5,689 nt of DNA from Clostridia bacterium (GCA_017502065.1 JAFVVU010000218.1:1-5689), one strand, 5' to 3'; shown: positions 1-5,266, counted from the first letter of the stretch. Translations and numbers: made by a program. Notes: generated by a model from the sequence alone, not told the origin.

Positions 1-985
1 AGTCTATCATTCTTATTTTTCGTTTTGGTTTTAATTTCGCTATTTGAACTTTTGAATCATTTGAATGCTTAAATACTTCGCATGTAGCACCTTTAGGCTT
101 GTCTGAAAAATAGTAGTGACTCTCGCCAACAAAATTATAGCGTCCATGCCAAGTTACTCCGCTTGGTGCTTTTAACAATTGAGCTTCTGTATAAGGGCAA
201 GCTCCTTCTGGTATGATTCGTGCATGGTAATACATTTCATCATCAAAATCAATCAAAGTTGACCAATTAGAAACCGCTTCCATTATTTTTTGCCCAACTG
301 GATGTGTTAGTGCTAAATTAGGAAATTTGCTTAAATGATTCAGGAATGTTATTAGTTCGATTTCATCTAAATCTGGTAATACATTCAACGAAGAACAAAT
401 TATATTTGTTTCTGGAATTGAGGCTTTTTCTTCAGGATTTTCTTCCAGATAAAACATTTTAGATGGAATGTCAAAAGATAACTTATCTGATTTTAACAAG
501 CGTGTTGCAGTTTCAACATGTAATCCTTTTATCGCAGACGATAAACCTTTTGGAAGCGTAGCGACTGTATCAGCAAAGAGCTTTGTTGTTTTCAAAAAAG
601 CCATATTTTGGGCTTCTATATTTATAGAATCCAAAGAAGCTACAAAAGCATTAATGCCAGAATAATCATTGGCCATTAAAGATTTATGCAACATTTCCAT
701 TTCCGGAGTATGTATGCTTTGCGCCAATTTTGCAACTGCATCCCACTGTTTTGTTAATGCACTAAAAGTTTCAGGATATGTAAATATCGGATTATTAAAC
801 GAATCAATAATACGCATCTCTCTACCTACAATATCATCTATGACCGTTGCCGCCTTTAATGCCTGTGATGCAGATTCCAAAAGTCTGCTATAATTATCAG
901 TGTTAAATTTACTGAGTATACTTCTATATTCATTAAGTGCAGAATATATACCTTCAAGTCCATCCATAGGATTAACTATACCCAT
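1..985 (-). CDS. RES-domain protein with long N-terminal region (3' end outside window)
   Basis: My own translation gives an open frame of 328 complete codons from ATG at 983-985 to the window edge, so the C-terminus is missing. The start is supported by a GGAGG ribosome-binding site (993-997) seven bases upstream. Residues about 1-245 are mostly helical-looking and I do not recognise them. From about residue 250 the sequence matches the RES fold: YYHAR (252-256), then W-H-G-R-Y-N (279-284), Y291/Y292, and A-T-C-E ending in E303. R282, Y292 and E303 occupy the positions of the catalytic Arg, Tyr and Glu of RES toxins; the conserved Ser would lie outside the window. Characterised RES proteins (Res of Res-Xre, MbcT) degrade NAD+. 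No Xre/MbcA-type antitoxin lies upstream, where it normally sits; one could be downstream. The gene is AT-rich and lies inside an apparent tRNA-Trp island, so toxin, defence or stress cargo is plausible but inferred. Confidence 0.82.
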   Translation of the reverse strand, partial: MGIVNPMDGLEGIYSALNEYRSILSKFNTDNYSRLLESASQALKAATVIDDIVGREMRIIDSFNNPIFTYPETFSALTKQWDAVAKLAQSIHTPEMEMLHKSLMANDYSGINAFVASLDSINIEAQNMAFLKTTKLFADTVATLPKGLSSAIKGLHVETATRLLKSDKLSFDIPSKMFYLEENPEEKASIPETNIICSSLNVLPDLDEIELITFLNHLSKFPNLALTHPVGQKIMEAVSNWSTLIDFDDEMYYHARIIPEGACPYTEAQLLKAPSGVTWHGRYNFVGESHYYFSDKPKGATCEVFKHSNDSKVQIAKLKPKRKIRMID

Positions 986-1026
986 ACTAATTCCTCCGAG
1001 CCTTTTACAATAAATCGTTTAATTAG

Positions 1027-1055
1027 ATTATATCATAAACTACACTTTTAGTAAA
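1027..1055 (-). promoter_or_regulatory. Sigma-A promoter of the RES-domain gene
   Basis: On the minus strand a TTTACT -35 box (1050-1055) and a perfect TATAAT -10 box (1027-1032) are separated by 17 bases. The expected start near 1020 gives a short leader of roughly 35 bases before the ATG at 985, including the GGAGG site at 993-997. The gene is therefore probably transcribed on its own rather than from an upstream antitoxin gene. Confidence 0.75.
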
Positions 1056-1211
1056 GATTTTGTCGTAATTTATAGTCTTTTGGTTTCAAATTTACAGAGA
1101 ATTATCCATAGCATCAATAAAGCATCAAAAGGCATGAGGTTCAGAAGACCGAGTGCTACAAACGGCTCAACAGTGTGGAATTTGGTGACAGTCCTTTTTA
1201 TATGACATTGT

Positions 1212-1256
1212 CTCCAAAACCACGTGCCCAGGGTTCAAGTCCTTGTGCCCCTGCCA
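1212..1256 (+). pseudogene. tRNA-Trp 3' half (displaced, 5' half absent)
   Basis: The bases fit tRNA positions 32-76 exactly: anticodon loop CTCCAAA (1212-1218, anticodon CCA at 1214-1216), 3' anticodon strand ACCAC, a five-base variable loop GTGCC, T-stem CAGGG / CCTTG closing the loop TTCAAGT (1234-1240), acceptor strand TGCCCCT, discriminator G and an encoded CCA (1254-1256). The acceptor predicts a 5' strand AGGGGCA, as in Firmicute tRNA-Trp. The five bases before the loop (ATTGT) do not pair properly with ACCAC, and no D-arm or acceptor 5' strand exists upstream, so this cannot be a working tRNA. The break at the anticodon loop marks it as an attachment-site remnant of integration. A terminator hairpin follows eight bases after CCA, suggesting this is the original chromosomal 3' end. 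Confidence 0.8.
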
Positions 1257-1258
1257 AA
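1239..1258 (+). repeat. Direct repeat copy 1 (tRNA-Trp 3' terminus)
   Basis: This copy reads gtccttgtgcccctgccaaa and is identical over 20 bases to 1442-1461. It covers the end of the T-loop, the 3' T-stem strand, the 3' acceptor strand and CCA. It is part of the displaced tRNA-Trp half, so it can be regarded as the parental copy. Confidence 0.9.
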
Positions 1259-1264
1259 GAAATA

Positions 1265-1295
1265 CGGATGCCGTTTACGGTGTCCGTGTTTTTTT
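1265..1295 (+). terminator. Intrinsic terminator behind the tRNA-Trp 3' half
   Basis: A nine-pair stem, CGGATGCCG (1265-1273) with CGGTGTCCG (1278-1286), including two G-U pairs, encloses a TTTA loop and is followed by seven T residues (1289-1295). Placed directly after the CCA end, it is what one expects behind an expressed tRNA gene. Confidence 0.8.
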
Positions 1296-1341
1296 ATAAG
1301 CACAAGGACTTGAACCCTAAGAGGGCACGAGCCGGAAAAAT

Positions 1342-1365
1342 AAAACAGCACAGTGTGCTGTTTTT
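1342..1365. terminator. Bidirectional terminator-like hairpin
   Basis: AAAACAGCAC (1342-1351) pairs perfectly with GTGCTGTTTT (1355-1364) around a three-base loop, with a T-run to 1365 on the plus strand and a matching A-run on the other side. The shape suits termination in either direction, although no gene ends directly here. Confidence 0.55.
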
Positions 1366-1441
1366 CAGGCGAGTGGTGCGCAGACGGGTACCGAAGCCGT
1401 AAGGCTTGGGTCGGCAAGCAATCAAGATGCGGAGCAGCTGT

Positions 1442-1461
1442 GTCCTTGTGCCCCTGCCAAA
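1442..1461 (+). repeat. Direct repeat copy 2 (tRNA-Trp 3' terminus)
   Basis: A second exact copy of the 20 bases found at 1239-1258, ending in the tRNA acceptor strand, discriminator G and CCA (1457-1459). The sequence before it (GGAGCAGCTGT) is not tRNA-like, so only the terminus is present. Its first ten bases can also pair with the inverted copy at 1300-1309. It resembles the target duplication or attachment remnant left by events at the 3' end of a tRNA gene. Confidence 0.85.
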
Positions 1462-1465
1462 AAAT

Positions 1466-1497
1466 AAAGGCCATCCATTGGATGACCTTTTGTTTTT
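1466..1497. terminator. Bidirectional terminator between tRNA remnants and catalase gene
   Basis: An eleven-position stem with one mismatch (1466-1476 with 1480-1490, loop ATT) has T-rich sequence on the plus-strand side (1488-1498) and, read on the minus strand, ends in ATTTTTT (1460-1466). It can terminate the leftward catalase transcript, whose stop codon is at 1497-1499, and any rightward tRNA transcript. Confidence 0.7.
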
Positions 1498-2165
1498 TAG
1501 TTAAACATTGTAGGGTTTACGTCGGTTTTGGCAAATGCATTTCCTGATGGTGAGGGTTCTGACATACTGAAATACATTTTTGCGGCTTTGGTTGTGCCGA
1601 AATCTCGATTTGAACCTGTATCCTGTACTTTATTGAACGCCTCTCTGAACATTGCATTATGCGCTTCTTCTCTGTTAAGAAGAAAATCTATTGTTTCTCT
1701 TACTTTTTTATCATCAATCTGTCTGTATAAATATTCGTACACCACTTTTGCTCTTTGTTCTGATGCTATATTGGAAAGCAAATCAGCACACAAATCGCCT
1801 GTTACAGTAACATAATCGCTTGTCCACGAATATCCTGAAGCATTAATAAGTCCCGGGTTGAGGCCAAGAATTACATGGCTCTGGATTTCACCTGCTGGTA
1901 CTTTTGATGCATCAACGTCGTGTCCGTTAAGAAGGTTAATTGTTTGCGCAACCATTTCCATATGGCCGAGTTCCTCCGCCGCAATATCAAGAAATAAATC
2001 CTTTATTTCAGGGTCTTTTATTCTGAAACTTTGCGACATATACTGCATTGCGGCTTTAAGTTCACCGTTACCGCCACCGAGCTGTTCCTGCAAAAGTGCG
2101 GCATACTGCGGATTTGGTTTTTCAATTTCTACCGGATGAAATAACTGTTTTTCATGTTTAAACAT
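1497..2165 (-). CDS. Manganese catalase family protein (CotJC-like)
   Basis: The 222-residue protein matches the non-haem manganese catalase family, which disproportionates hydrogen peroxide to water and oxygen in a ferritin-like four-helix bundle with a dinuclear Mn centre. The expected ligands are all visible: E35 in G-N-G-E-L, E65 and H68 in the EELGHMEM motif, E136 in A-S-E-Q, and E166 with H169 in REEAH. Spacing agrees with the Lactobacillus plantarum enzyme apart from a shorter middle loop. The C-terminal tail (about 183-222) is rich in Ser, Pro and Asn, and shorter than in the largest family members. The ATG at 2163-2165 follows a GAGAGG site (2175-2180) nine bases upstream. Relatives such as CotJC are spore-coat proteins, while others are cytoplasmic; the sequence does not decide between these. 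The gene appears to be its own transcription unit, with the mgtE terminator upstream and a terminator downstream. Confidence 0.92.
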   Translation of the reverse strand: MFKHEKQLFHPVEIEKPNPQYAALLQEQLGGGNGELKAAMQYMSQSFRIKDPEIKDLFLDIAAEELGHMEMVAQTINLLNGHDVDASKVPAGEIQSHVILGLNPGLINASGYSWTSDYVTVTGDLCADLLSNIASEQRAKVVYEYLYRQIDDKKVRETIDFLLNREEAHNAMFREAFNKVQDTGSNRDFGTTKAAKMYFSMSEPSPSGNAFAKTDVNPTMFN

Positions 2166-2223
2166 AAGGTTTTACCTCTCTTTCTTAAAAACAGTTTTTA
2201 CCGGACCGATTATTTATATACAC

Positions 2224-2248
2224 AAAAAAGCACCCATTGGGTGCTTTT
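2224..2248 (-). terminator. Intrinsic terminator of the PAP2-mgtE operon
   Basis: A perfect ten-pair stem, AAAAGCACCC (2226-2235) with GGGTGCTTTT (2239-2248), has a three-base loop and continues on the minus strand into six T residues (complement of 2224-2229). It begins two bases after the mgtE stop codon (2250-2252), so it ends the leftward operon and separates it from the catalase gene. Confidence 0.9.
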
Positions 2249-2249
2249 C

Positions 2250-3602
2250 TTATATGGGCAGAATTGCCATTGCAAATACAAAATACAGAATAAGTGACAG
2301 AACGTCAATAATTGTTGTGATAAGCGGGCTTGCCATTACCGCCGGGTCAAGTCCGATTCGTTTTACCAAAATCGGCAAAATACATCCGACAATTTTTGCG
2401 CAAAGCACTGATACAACAAGCGCCAGAGATACAACAAGTGACACCGCCATTATGCTAAGGTCTCCCATATCACCTCTGTCAAAAATCATCATTTTGACAA
2501 AGTTACCTGCCGCAAGAGTTATACCGCAAAGAAGCGCCACACGGGTTTCTTTCCATATAACTCTGAAAATATCCTTCATTCCCACTTCATCCAGAGACAG
2601 GGCACGGATAATTGTTACCGATGACTGTCCGCCCGAGTTACCGCCGGTTCCCATAAGCATCGGAATATATGCCGTAAGCACAAGTGCACCTGCAAGGGCT
2701 CCTTCAAACGCGGTAATTATTTTCCCCGTAAACGCCGAAGAAAACATAAGTATAAGAAGCCACGGAATACGACTTTTCCATGTATCCCACACGCTTGTTT
2801 TGAGATACGGTTTTTCACCCGGGATAATAGCCGCCATCATTTCGATATCCTCGGTTGCTTCCTGTTGCATGATATCCACAACGTCATCGACCGTGATAAT
2901 ACCCACAAGTCTGTTTTCGCTGTCTACAACCGGCATGGAATCAAGGTCGTATTTCTGGAACATATGAACAACGGCTTCCTGGTCCGCCAGGGTATTAACC
3001 GCAATAAAATTATCATCCATTATATCTTCGAGCAGTTTTTCCGTATCTGCAAGAAGAATTCTCCGAAGCGATACCGTACCAATAAGCTTTCTTTTTTCAT
3101 CGAGCACATAACAGGTGTTGATTGTTTCCTTATCAACGCCGACATGTCTTATCTTAGACAACGCCTGAAGTGCTGTAAGATTGGCTTTCAGATCCACAAA
3201 TTCGACCATCATGATACTGCCGGCCGAATCGTCCGGATACTGGAGCAGCTGATTTATATCACGTCTGGTTTCAGGACTTGCGTTAGCGAGCAACCTTTTT
3301 ACCACATTTGCCGGCATTTCTTCAAGAAGGTCAGCCGCGTCATCGGCATAAAGGTTATCAATAATATTTTTTGCTTCGCTGTCGGACAGGGATGAAATAA
3401 TCATCTGTCCCGTTTCTATATCAAAATATGCAAAAACGTCTGCCGCAATATCTTTAGGCAGCAGCCTGAATATTTTAAAACGTTCTTCGTGTTCAAGTTC
3501 TTCAAGAAATGTCGCAATATCGACCTCGTTCATATCAAGCAGCTCCTGACGAAGCATTGTATACTGTTTTGCATCTATTAAATCCTTAATTCTCTCTGTC
3601 AC
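2250..3602 (-). CDS. mgtE: Magnesium transporter MgtE
   Basis: At 450 residues this is a full-length MgtE, a homodimeric Mg2+ channel of the inner membrane gated by cytosolic magnesium. The order is typical: an acidic helical MgtE_N domain (about 20-125), the linker motif YPDDSAGSIM (122-131), two CBS domains (about 135-195 and 200-250), and a five-helix transmembrane domain (about 280-450). The pore region carries PMLMGTGGNSGGQSS (313-327), and the last helices carry G-L-D-P-A (D419) and T-T-I-I-D-V, whose D433 corresponds to pore Asp432 of the Thermus protein. The start codon is GTG (3600-3602), chosen because MTERIK is typical of the family N-terminus and an AGAGG site (3610-3614) lies seven bases upstream. 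It is the last gene of an operon, 20 bases behind the small membrane protein gene. No M-box-like Mg2+ riboswitch is visible in front of it. Confidence 0.97.
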   Translation of the reverse strand: MTERIKDLIDAKQYTMLRQELLDMNEVDIATFLEELEHEERFKIFRLLPKDIAADVFAYFDIETGQMIISSLSDSEAKNIIDNLYADDAADLLEEMPANVVKRLLANASPETRRDINQLLQYPDDSAGSIMMVEFVDLKANLTALQALSKIRHVGVDKETINTCYVLDEKRKLIGTVSLRRILLADTEKLLEDIMDDNFIAVNTLADQEAVVHMFQKYDLDSMPVVDSENRLVGIITVDDVVDIMQQEATEDIEMMAAIIPGEKPYLKTSVWDTWKSRIPWLLILMFSSAFTGKIITAFEGALAGALVLTAYIPMLMGTGGNSGGQSSVTIIRALSLDEVGMKDIFRVIWKETRVALLCGITLAAGNFVKMMIFDRGDMGDLSIMAVSLVVSLALVVSVLCAKIVGCILPILVKRIGLDPAVMASPLITTIIDVLSLILYFVFAMAILPI

Positions 3603-3622
3603 AGGATTTCCTCTTCTCTATA

Positions 3623-4009
3623 TCAGTTTTTCGAAATTTTATGCACCACATATACACCCTTTTCAAGTGTATATTCAATAAGAACATCAGACTCTTCTTC
3701 TATGTTAAGACTGTCAAAGCTTGCCTTAAGCTGTGGCGAAAGCTTTGCAGTTACATACTTGCCGTTCATCATTATCTCAATAAAATTAGAATCCGCAAGA
3801 CCTACATAAACCGCTTTTGCCGAAAGAGTTTTTACTTCTTCGGGTGTCGGCTGTGGAGTAACAACTTCTTCAGGTGTTGGCTGCGGCGTTACAACGGGTG
3901 ATGCCGTAGGCTGCGGCTCCGGATTTACGGTGTTGCCTGAGTTCATATACGCCCATCCTGCAAATATAATTACAGCAATCAGAATAACTATACCAAAAAA
4001 CTTTTTCAT
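3623..4009 (-). CDS. Small membrane-anchored protein with Pro/Thr linker
   Basis: The 128-residue product is not a family I recognise. An N-terminal hydrophobic helix (residues 4-22, after MKK) should act as an uncleaved anchor or signal peptide; no lipobox cysteine is present. Residues 28-60 form a Pro/Thr/Glu-rich linker with two tandem ten-residue units, V-x-T-P-Q-P-T-P-E-E-type (40-49 and 50-59). The rest (about 63-128) looks like a small beta-rich domain exposed outside the cell, with alternating segments such as KAVYVGLADSNFIEIMM and a final VYVVHKISK strand. The start overlaps the stop of the PAP2 gene by ATGA (4006-4009), with a strong AAGGAGG site at 4017-4023 inside that gene, so the two are translationally coupled; mgtE follows 20 bases later. 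A role at the envelope alongside the phosphatase is inferred from position only. Confidence 0.8.
   Translation of the reverse strand: MKKFFGIVILIAVIIFAGWAYMNSGNTVNPEPQPTASPVVTPQPTPEEVVTPQPTPEEVKTLSAKAVYVGLADSNFIEIMMNGKYVTAKLSPQLKASFDSLNIEEESDVLIEYTLEKGVYVVHKISKN
3833..3892 (-). repeat. Two 30-base tandem repeats in the Pro/Thr linker
   Basis: Two consecutive 30-base units (3863-3892 and 3833-3862) encode VTPQPTPEEV twice. The DNA copies differ at several third positions, so the repeat is not very recent. It lengthens the extracytoplasmic linker between the membrane anchor and the C-terminal domain. Confidence 0.8.
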
Positions 4010-4929
4010 GTTGTTTCCTCCTTTTTTATTCCGAACTTACTCCAGAACTTAAACGTCATCGGCCAGAGAATTCCGCCGACCGCAACAATTGCAAAATATC
4101 TTATCGCATAGTGTGAAAAGTGTCCGCCGGTAATAAATTTTGCCGGTTGTCTCACCAAGAAGGCAGTAAGCGCAATAAGGATTATTCCGCATATGCATTT
4201 AAGTATCTGCCCCCATATGCTCGCCTTTGTTTCCCATTTTATCTTATATTTATCGGCATATCTTGCCGCAACAAGTCCAAGAGCAAGCCCAAGAATTGTA
4301 TATCCGTTTTTCAGCCCGTCCATTGAATTTTCATCGGCAGATGATTTCATTATTTCCATATACGCTACAATAATAACTGCATATAAAACAAGTGCAATAT
4401 TCAGTATTATATCCGTTTTTTTGCTTTTTTCAGCCGACTTGCATACGGCACTTATTCCCACCACAAATGCACCGCCGAGCACCCAGGATATTATTACATC
4501 CACAGGCGAATGTACACCAAGATACATTCTTGAAAATCCGATAAGGATAATAAGAAGAATAAGCAGGATTTTTTTCCATTTTGCCTTTGCATTTGCCGCT
4601 ATACATCCGAAAAGAACGGTTGCATTTGCCGTGTGCCCGCTGGGAAACGAATATCCGCTTGCAGCCTCCCTTGCACTTTCCACAATGGTAAGCTCGGGCT
4701 TTTTCACCCATGGTCGAGGCACTTTGAAAATATTTTTAAGAAGCTGATTTGTTCCCAGATTGAAAAACGTACAGTACAGCATATTATATGCCGCAGACTT
4801 GTTTCCGCACCACAAAAAAACAGTTAGGACAACAACCGCCACCGCTTCATCGCCAAAATGAGTTATTACGTTAAAAATAAAGTCCAGAAACGGCGTTCGT
4901 ACCGATTCAAGAAACAGCAAAAATTCCAT
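4006..4929 (-). CDS. PAP2-family membrane phosphatase
   Basis: The 307-residue integral membrane protein carries all three signature motifs of the PAP2/type 2 phosphatidic acid phosphatase family: K65-x6-R72-P73, P-S-G-H (96-99, with H99 the general acid) and S133-R134-x5-H140-x3-D144, where H140 is the phosphohistidine nucleophile. Family members remove phosphate from lipid pyrophosphates or phosphates, such as undecaprenyl pyrophosphate or phosphatidate, at the outer face of the membrane; which substrate is used here cannot be told. Hydrophobic segments continue well past the catalytic core (about 172-195, 208-222, 240-262 and 270-292), so the protein is longer than minimal PAP2 enzymes. 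The ATG at 4927-4929 has only a modest AGGGA-type site six bases upstream. It is first in the operon with the small anchored protein and mgtE, behind a leader containing a terminator. Confidence 0.93.
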   Translation of the reverse strand: MEFLLFLESVRTPFLDFIFNVITHFGDEAVAVVVLTVFLWCGNKSAAYNMLYCTFFNLGTNQLLKNIFKVPRPWVKKPELTIVESAREAASGYSFPSGHTANATVLFGCIAANAKAKWKKILLILLIILIGFSRMYLGVHSPVDVIISWVLGGAFVVGISAVCKSAEKSKKTDIILNIALVLYAVIIVAYMEIMKSSADENSMDGLKNGYTILGLALGLVAARYADKYKIKWETKASIWGQILKCICGIILIALTAFLVRQPAKFITGGHFSHYAIRYFAIVAVGGILWPMTFKFWSKFGIKKEETT

Positions 4930-4951
4930 TTATATCCCTACTTTTATTAAC

Positions 4952-4975
4952 AAAAAAAGGACTGCAAAGCAGCCC
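4952..4975 (-). terminator. Intrinsic terminator in the leader before the PAP2 gene
   Basis: On the minus strand GGGCTGC and GCAGTCC pair over seven positions (4959-4965 with 4969-4975, loop of three), including one G-U pair that becomes an A-C mismatch on the other strand, which fixes the orientation. Seven T residues follow (complement of 4952-4958). It stands between the consensus promoter at 5120-5148 and the PAP2 start at 4929, so read-through or relief of termination must be needed unless the PAP2 gene has another promoter. Confidence 0.78.
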
Positions 4976-5030
4976 TGTGATTATTTTTTTACGGCAAACA
5001 AAAATTTGCCCCCTAGTCTTTAAAATCACA
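4976..5030 (-). promoter_or_regulatory. Structured leader RNA segment upstream of terminator
   Basis: TGTGATT at 4976-4982 is exactly complementary to AATCACA at 5024-5030, bracketing an inner hairpin GGCAAA/TTTGCC (4993-4998 with 5005-5010). The outer stem abuts the terminator stem and its distal arm lies in the last codons of the 23-codon ORF, so translation of that ORF could change the fold. No match to a known riboswitch class was recognised. Attenuator or small-RNA function is inferred. Confidence 0.45.
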
Positions 5031-5084
5031 CGGAGCTTTGGCTATGCATATTTTGTTATTGAATCTACTTCGATAACTGTCCAT
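5013..5084 (-). CDS. Candidate 23-residue leader peptide or small protein
   Basis: A short frame starts at ATG 5082-5084 and ends at TAG 5013-5015. The product begins MDSYRSRFNNK, continues with ICIAKAPC and ends in DFKD; it is basic in its first half and has two cysteines (residues 13 and 19). An AGAGGG site (5095-5100) lies ten bases upstream, and a perfect promoter lies about 36 bases before the ATG. The frame is followed by hairpins and a terminator, then by the PAP2 gene. It could be an attenuation leader peptide for the operon or a free-standing small protein. There is no run of a single amino acid as in classical amino-acid attenuators. I do not recognise the peptide, and conservation across genomes would decide whether it is real. 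Confidence 0.5.
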   Translation of the reverse strand: MDSYRSRFNNKICIAKAPCDFKD

Positions 5085-5119
5085 TTTTATTATTCCCTCT
5101 TTAAAAATTGCTTTATTTA

Positions 5120-5148
5120 ATTATACACCCACCGCCGAAAAATGTCAA
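5120..5148 (-). promoter_or_regulatory. Consensus sigma-A promoter of the leader / PAP2-mgtE operon
   Basis: Minus-strand TTGACA (5143-5148) and TATAAT (5120-5125) are both perfect and are 17 bases apart. Transcription should begin near 5112-5113, giving a leader of about 180 bases before the PAP2 start that includes a short ORF and a terminator. Such a strong promoter before a terminator fits attenuation control or a stable small RNA. Confidence 0.85.
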
Positions 5149-5210
5149 GCACAAGCGTGCTATGTATGAATTGAACAATAATTTGTCATATTGGTTGTTA
5201 TTTATTTATC

Positions 5211-5232
5211 AAATCGGATATTTTGCCGATTT
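5211..5232. promoter_or_regulatory. Inverted repeat just upstream of the serC promoter
   Basis: AAATCGG (5211-5217) and CCGATTT (5226-5232) form a perfect seven-base inverted repeat with an eight-base spacer, ending four bases before the -35 box of serC. It could be a regulator-binding site. As a terminator it would be weak, since no T-run adjoins it. Confidence 0.35.
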
Positions 5233-5236
5233 TCAC

Positions 5237-5266
5237 TTGACGTTTTACTACTAAGTGTATTATAAT
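5237..5266 (+). promoter_or_regulatory. Sigma-A promoter of serC
   Basis: TTGACG (5237-5242) and TATAAT (5261-5266) are 18 bases apart. Transcription would start near 5273, leaving a leader of about 30 bases with an AGGAG ribosome-binding site (5288-5292) ten bases before the serC ATG. Confidence 0.8.

Larger units (their letters stand above)
1..1211. mobile_element. Distal end of a putative island integrated at tRNA-Trp
   Basis: The sequence left of 1212 does not continue the tRNA-Trp gene whose 3' half starts there; no AGGGGCA acceptor strand or D-arm can be found upstream. It is also more AT-rich than the genes on the right and carries a RES-domain cargo gene. This is the pattern left by a tyrosine-recombinase element that crosses over in a tRNA anticodon loop: the intact tRNA is rebuilt at one end and the original 3' half is displaced to the other. 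The stretch 1056-1211 holds no gene I can support and would contain the attachment-site arm. No integrase is visible in the window; it would be expected outside, near either end. The extent to the left is unknown. Confidence 0.5.
1223..1329. repeat. Large inverted repeat built from the tRNA-Trp T-arm
   Basis: The left arm (1223-1248: CGTGCCC followed by a 19-base stretch containing GGGTTCAAGTCC) is repeated in reverse complement at 1300-1329. All 26 positions match, apart from a four-base insertion (AAGA, 1319-1322) in the right arm. The arms enclose the tRNA 3' end and its terminator hairpin, so the whole segment can form a long hairpin or cruciform. The right arm is an inverted partial copy of tRNA-Trp (variable loop to start of acceptor). 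Confidence 0.9.
1259..1441. other. Non-coding 183-base segment between two tRNA 3'-end copies
   Basis: This gene-less segment lies between two identical 20-base copies of the tRNA-Trp 3' end, giving a 203 bp period. In order it holds the terminator hairpin (1265-1295), the inverted T-arm copy (1300-1329), a strong A/T-flanked hairpin (1342-1364), and a G+C-richer tail with a small hairpin AAGCC-GTAA-GGCTT around 1394-1407. Its composition is unlike the neighbouring AT-rich island and it looks compact and RNA-structured. It could be a small non-autonomous element that targets tRNA 3' ends, debris of an earlier integration, or a structured RNA tail. No convincing coding frame is present; open frames across it lack ribosome-binding sites and run through the hairpins. 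Confidence 0.5.

Noticed and set aside
468..893. Two plus-strand open frames opposite the RES-domain gene
   Set aside because: They are shadows of a long continuous minus-strand frame with a good promoter, ribosome-binding site and recognisable domain.
986..1211. An antitoxin gene upstream of the RES-domain gene
   Set aside because: The promoter at 1027-1055 directly serves the RES-domain gene and no frame with a start site or helix-turn-helix features is seen between it and the tRNA remnant.
1141..1256. A complete tRNA-Trp gene on the plus strand
   Set aside because: The 3' half is perfect but the upstream bases give no acceptor 5' strand (AGGGGCA), no D-arm and no paired 5' anticodon stem.
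1175..1402. Plus-strand open frame across the tRNA half and hairpins (also the minus-strand frame 1235-1474)
   Set aside because: Both run through tRNA sequence, terminator hairpins and inverted repeats and lack ribosome-binding sites; the residues are low-complexity translations of structured RNA.
1223..1461. A CRISPR array
   Set aside because: The repeats are tRNA-derived, only two direct copies exist and they are 203 bases apart with a structured, non-spacer-like interval.
4930..5112. An M-box magnesium riboswitch in the operon leader
   Set aside because: None of the conserved M-box core segments I know could be matched; the region instead shows a short ORF, simple stems and a terminator.
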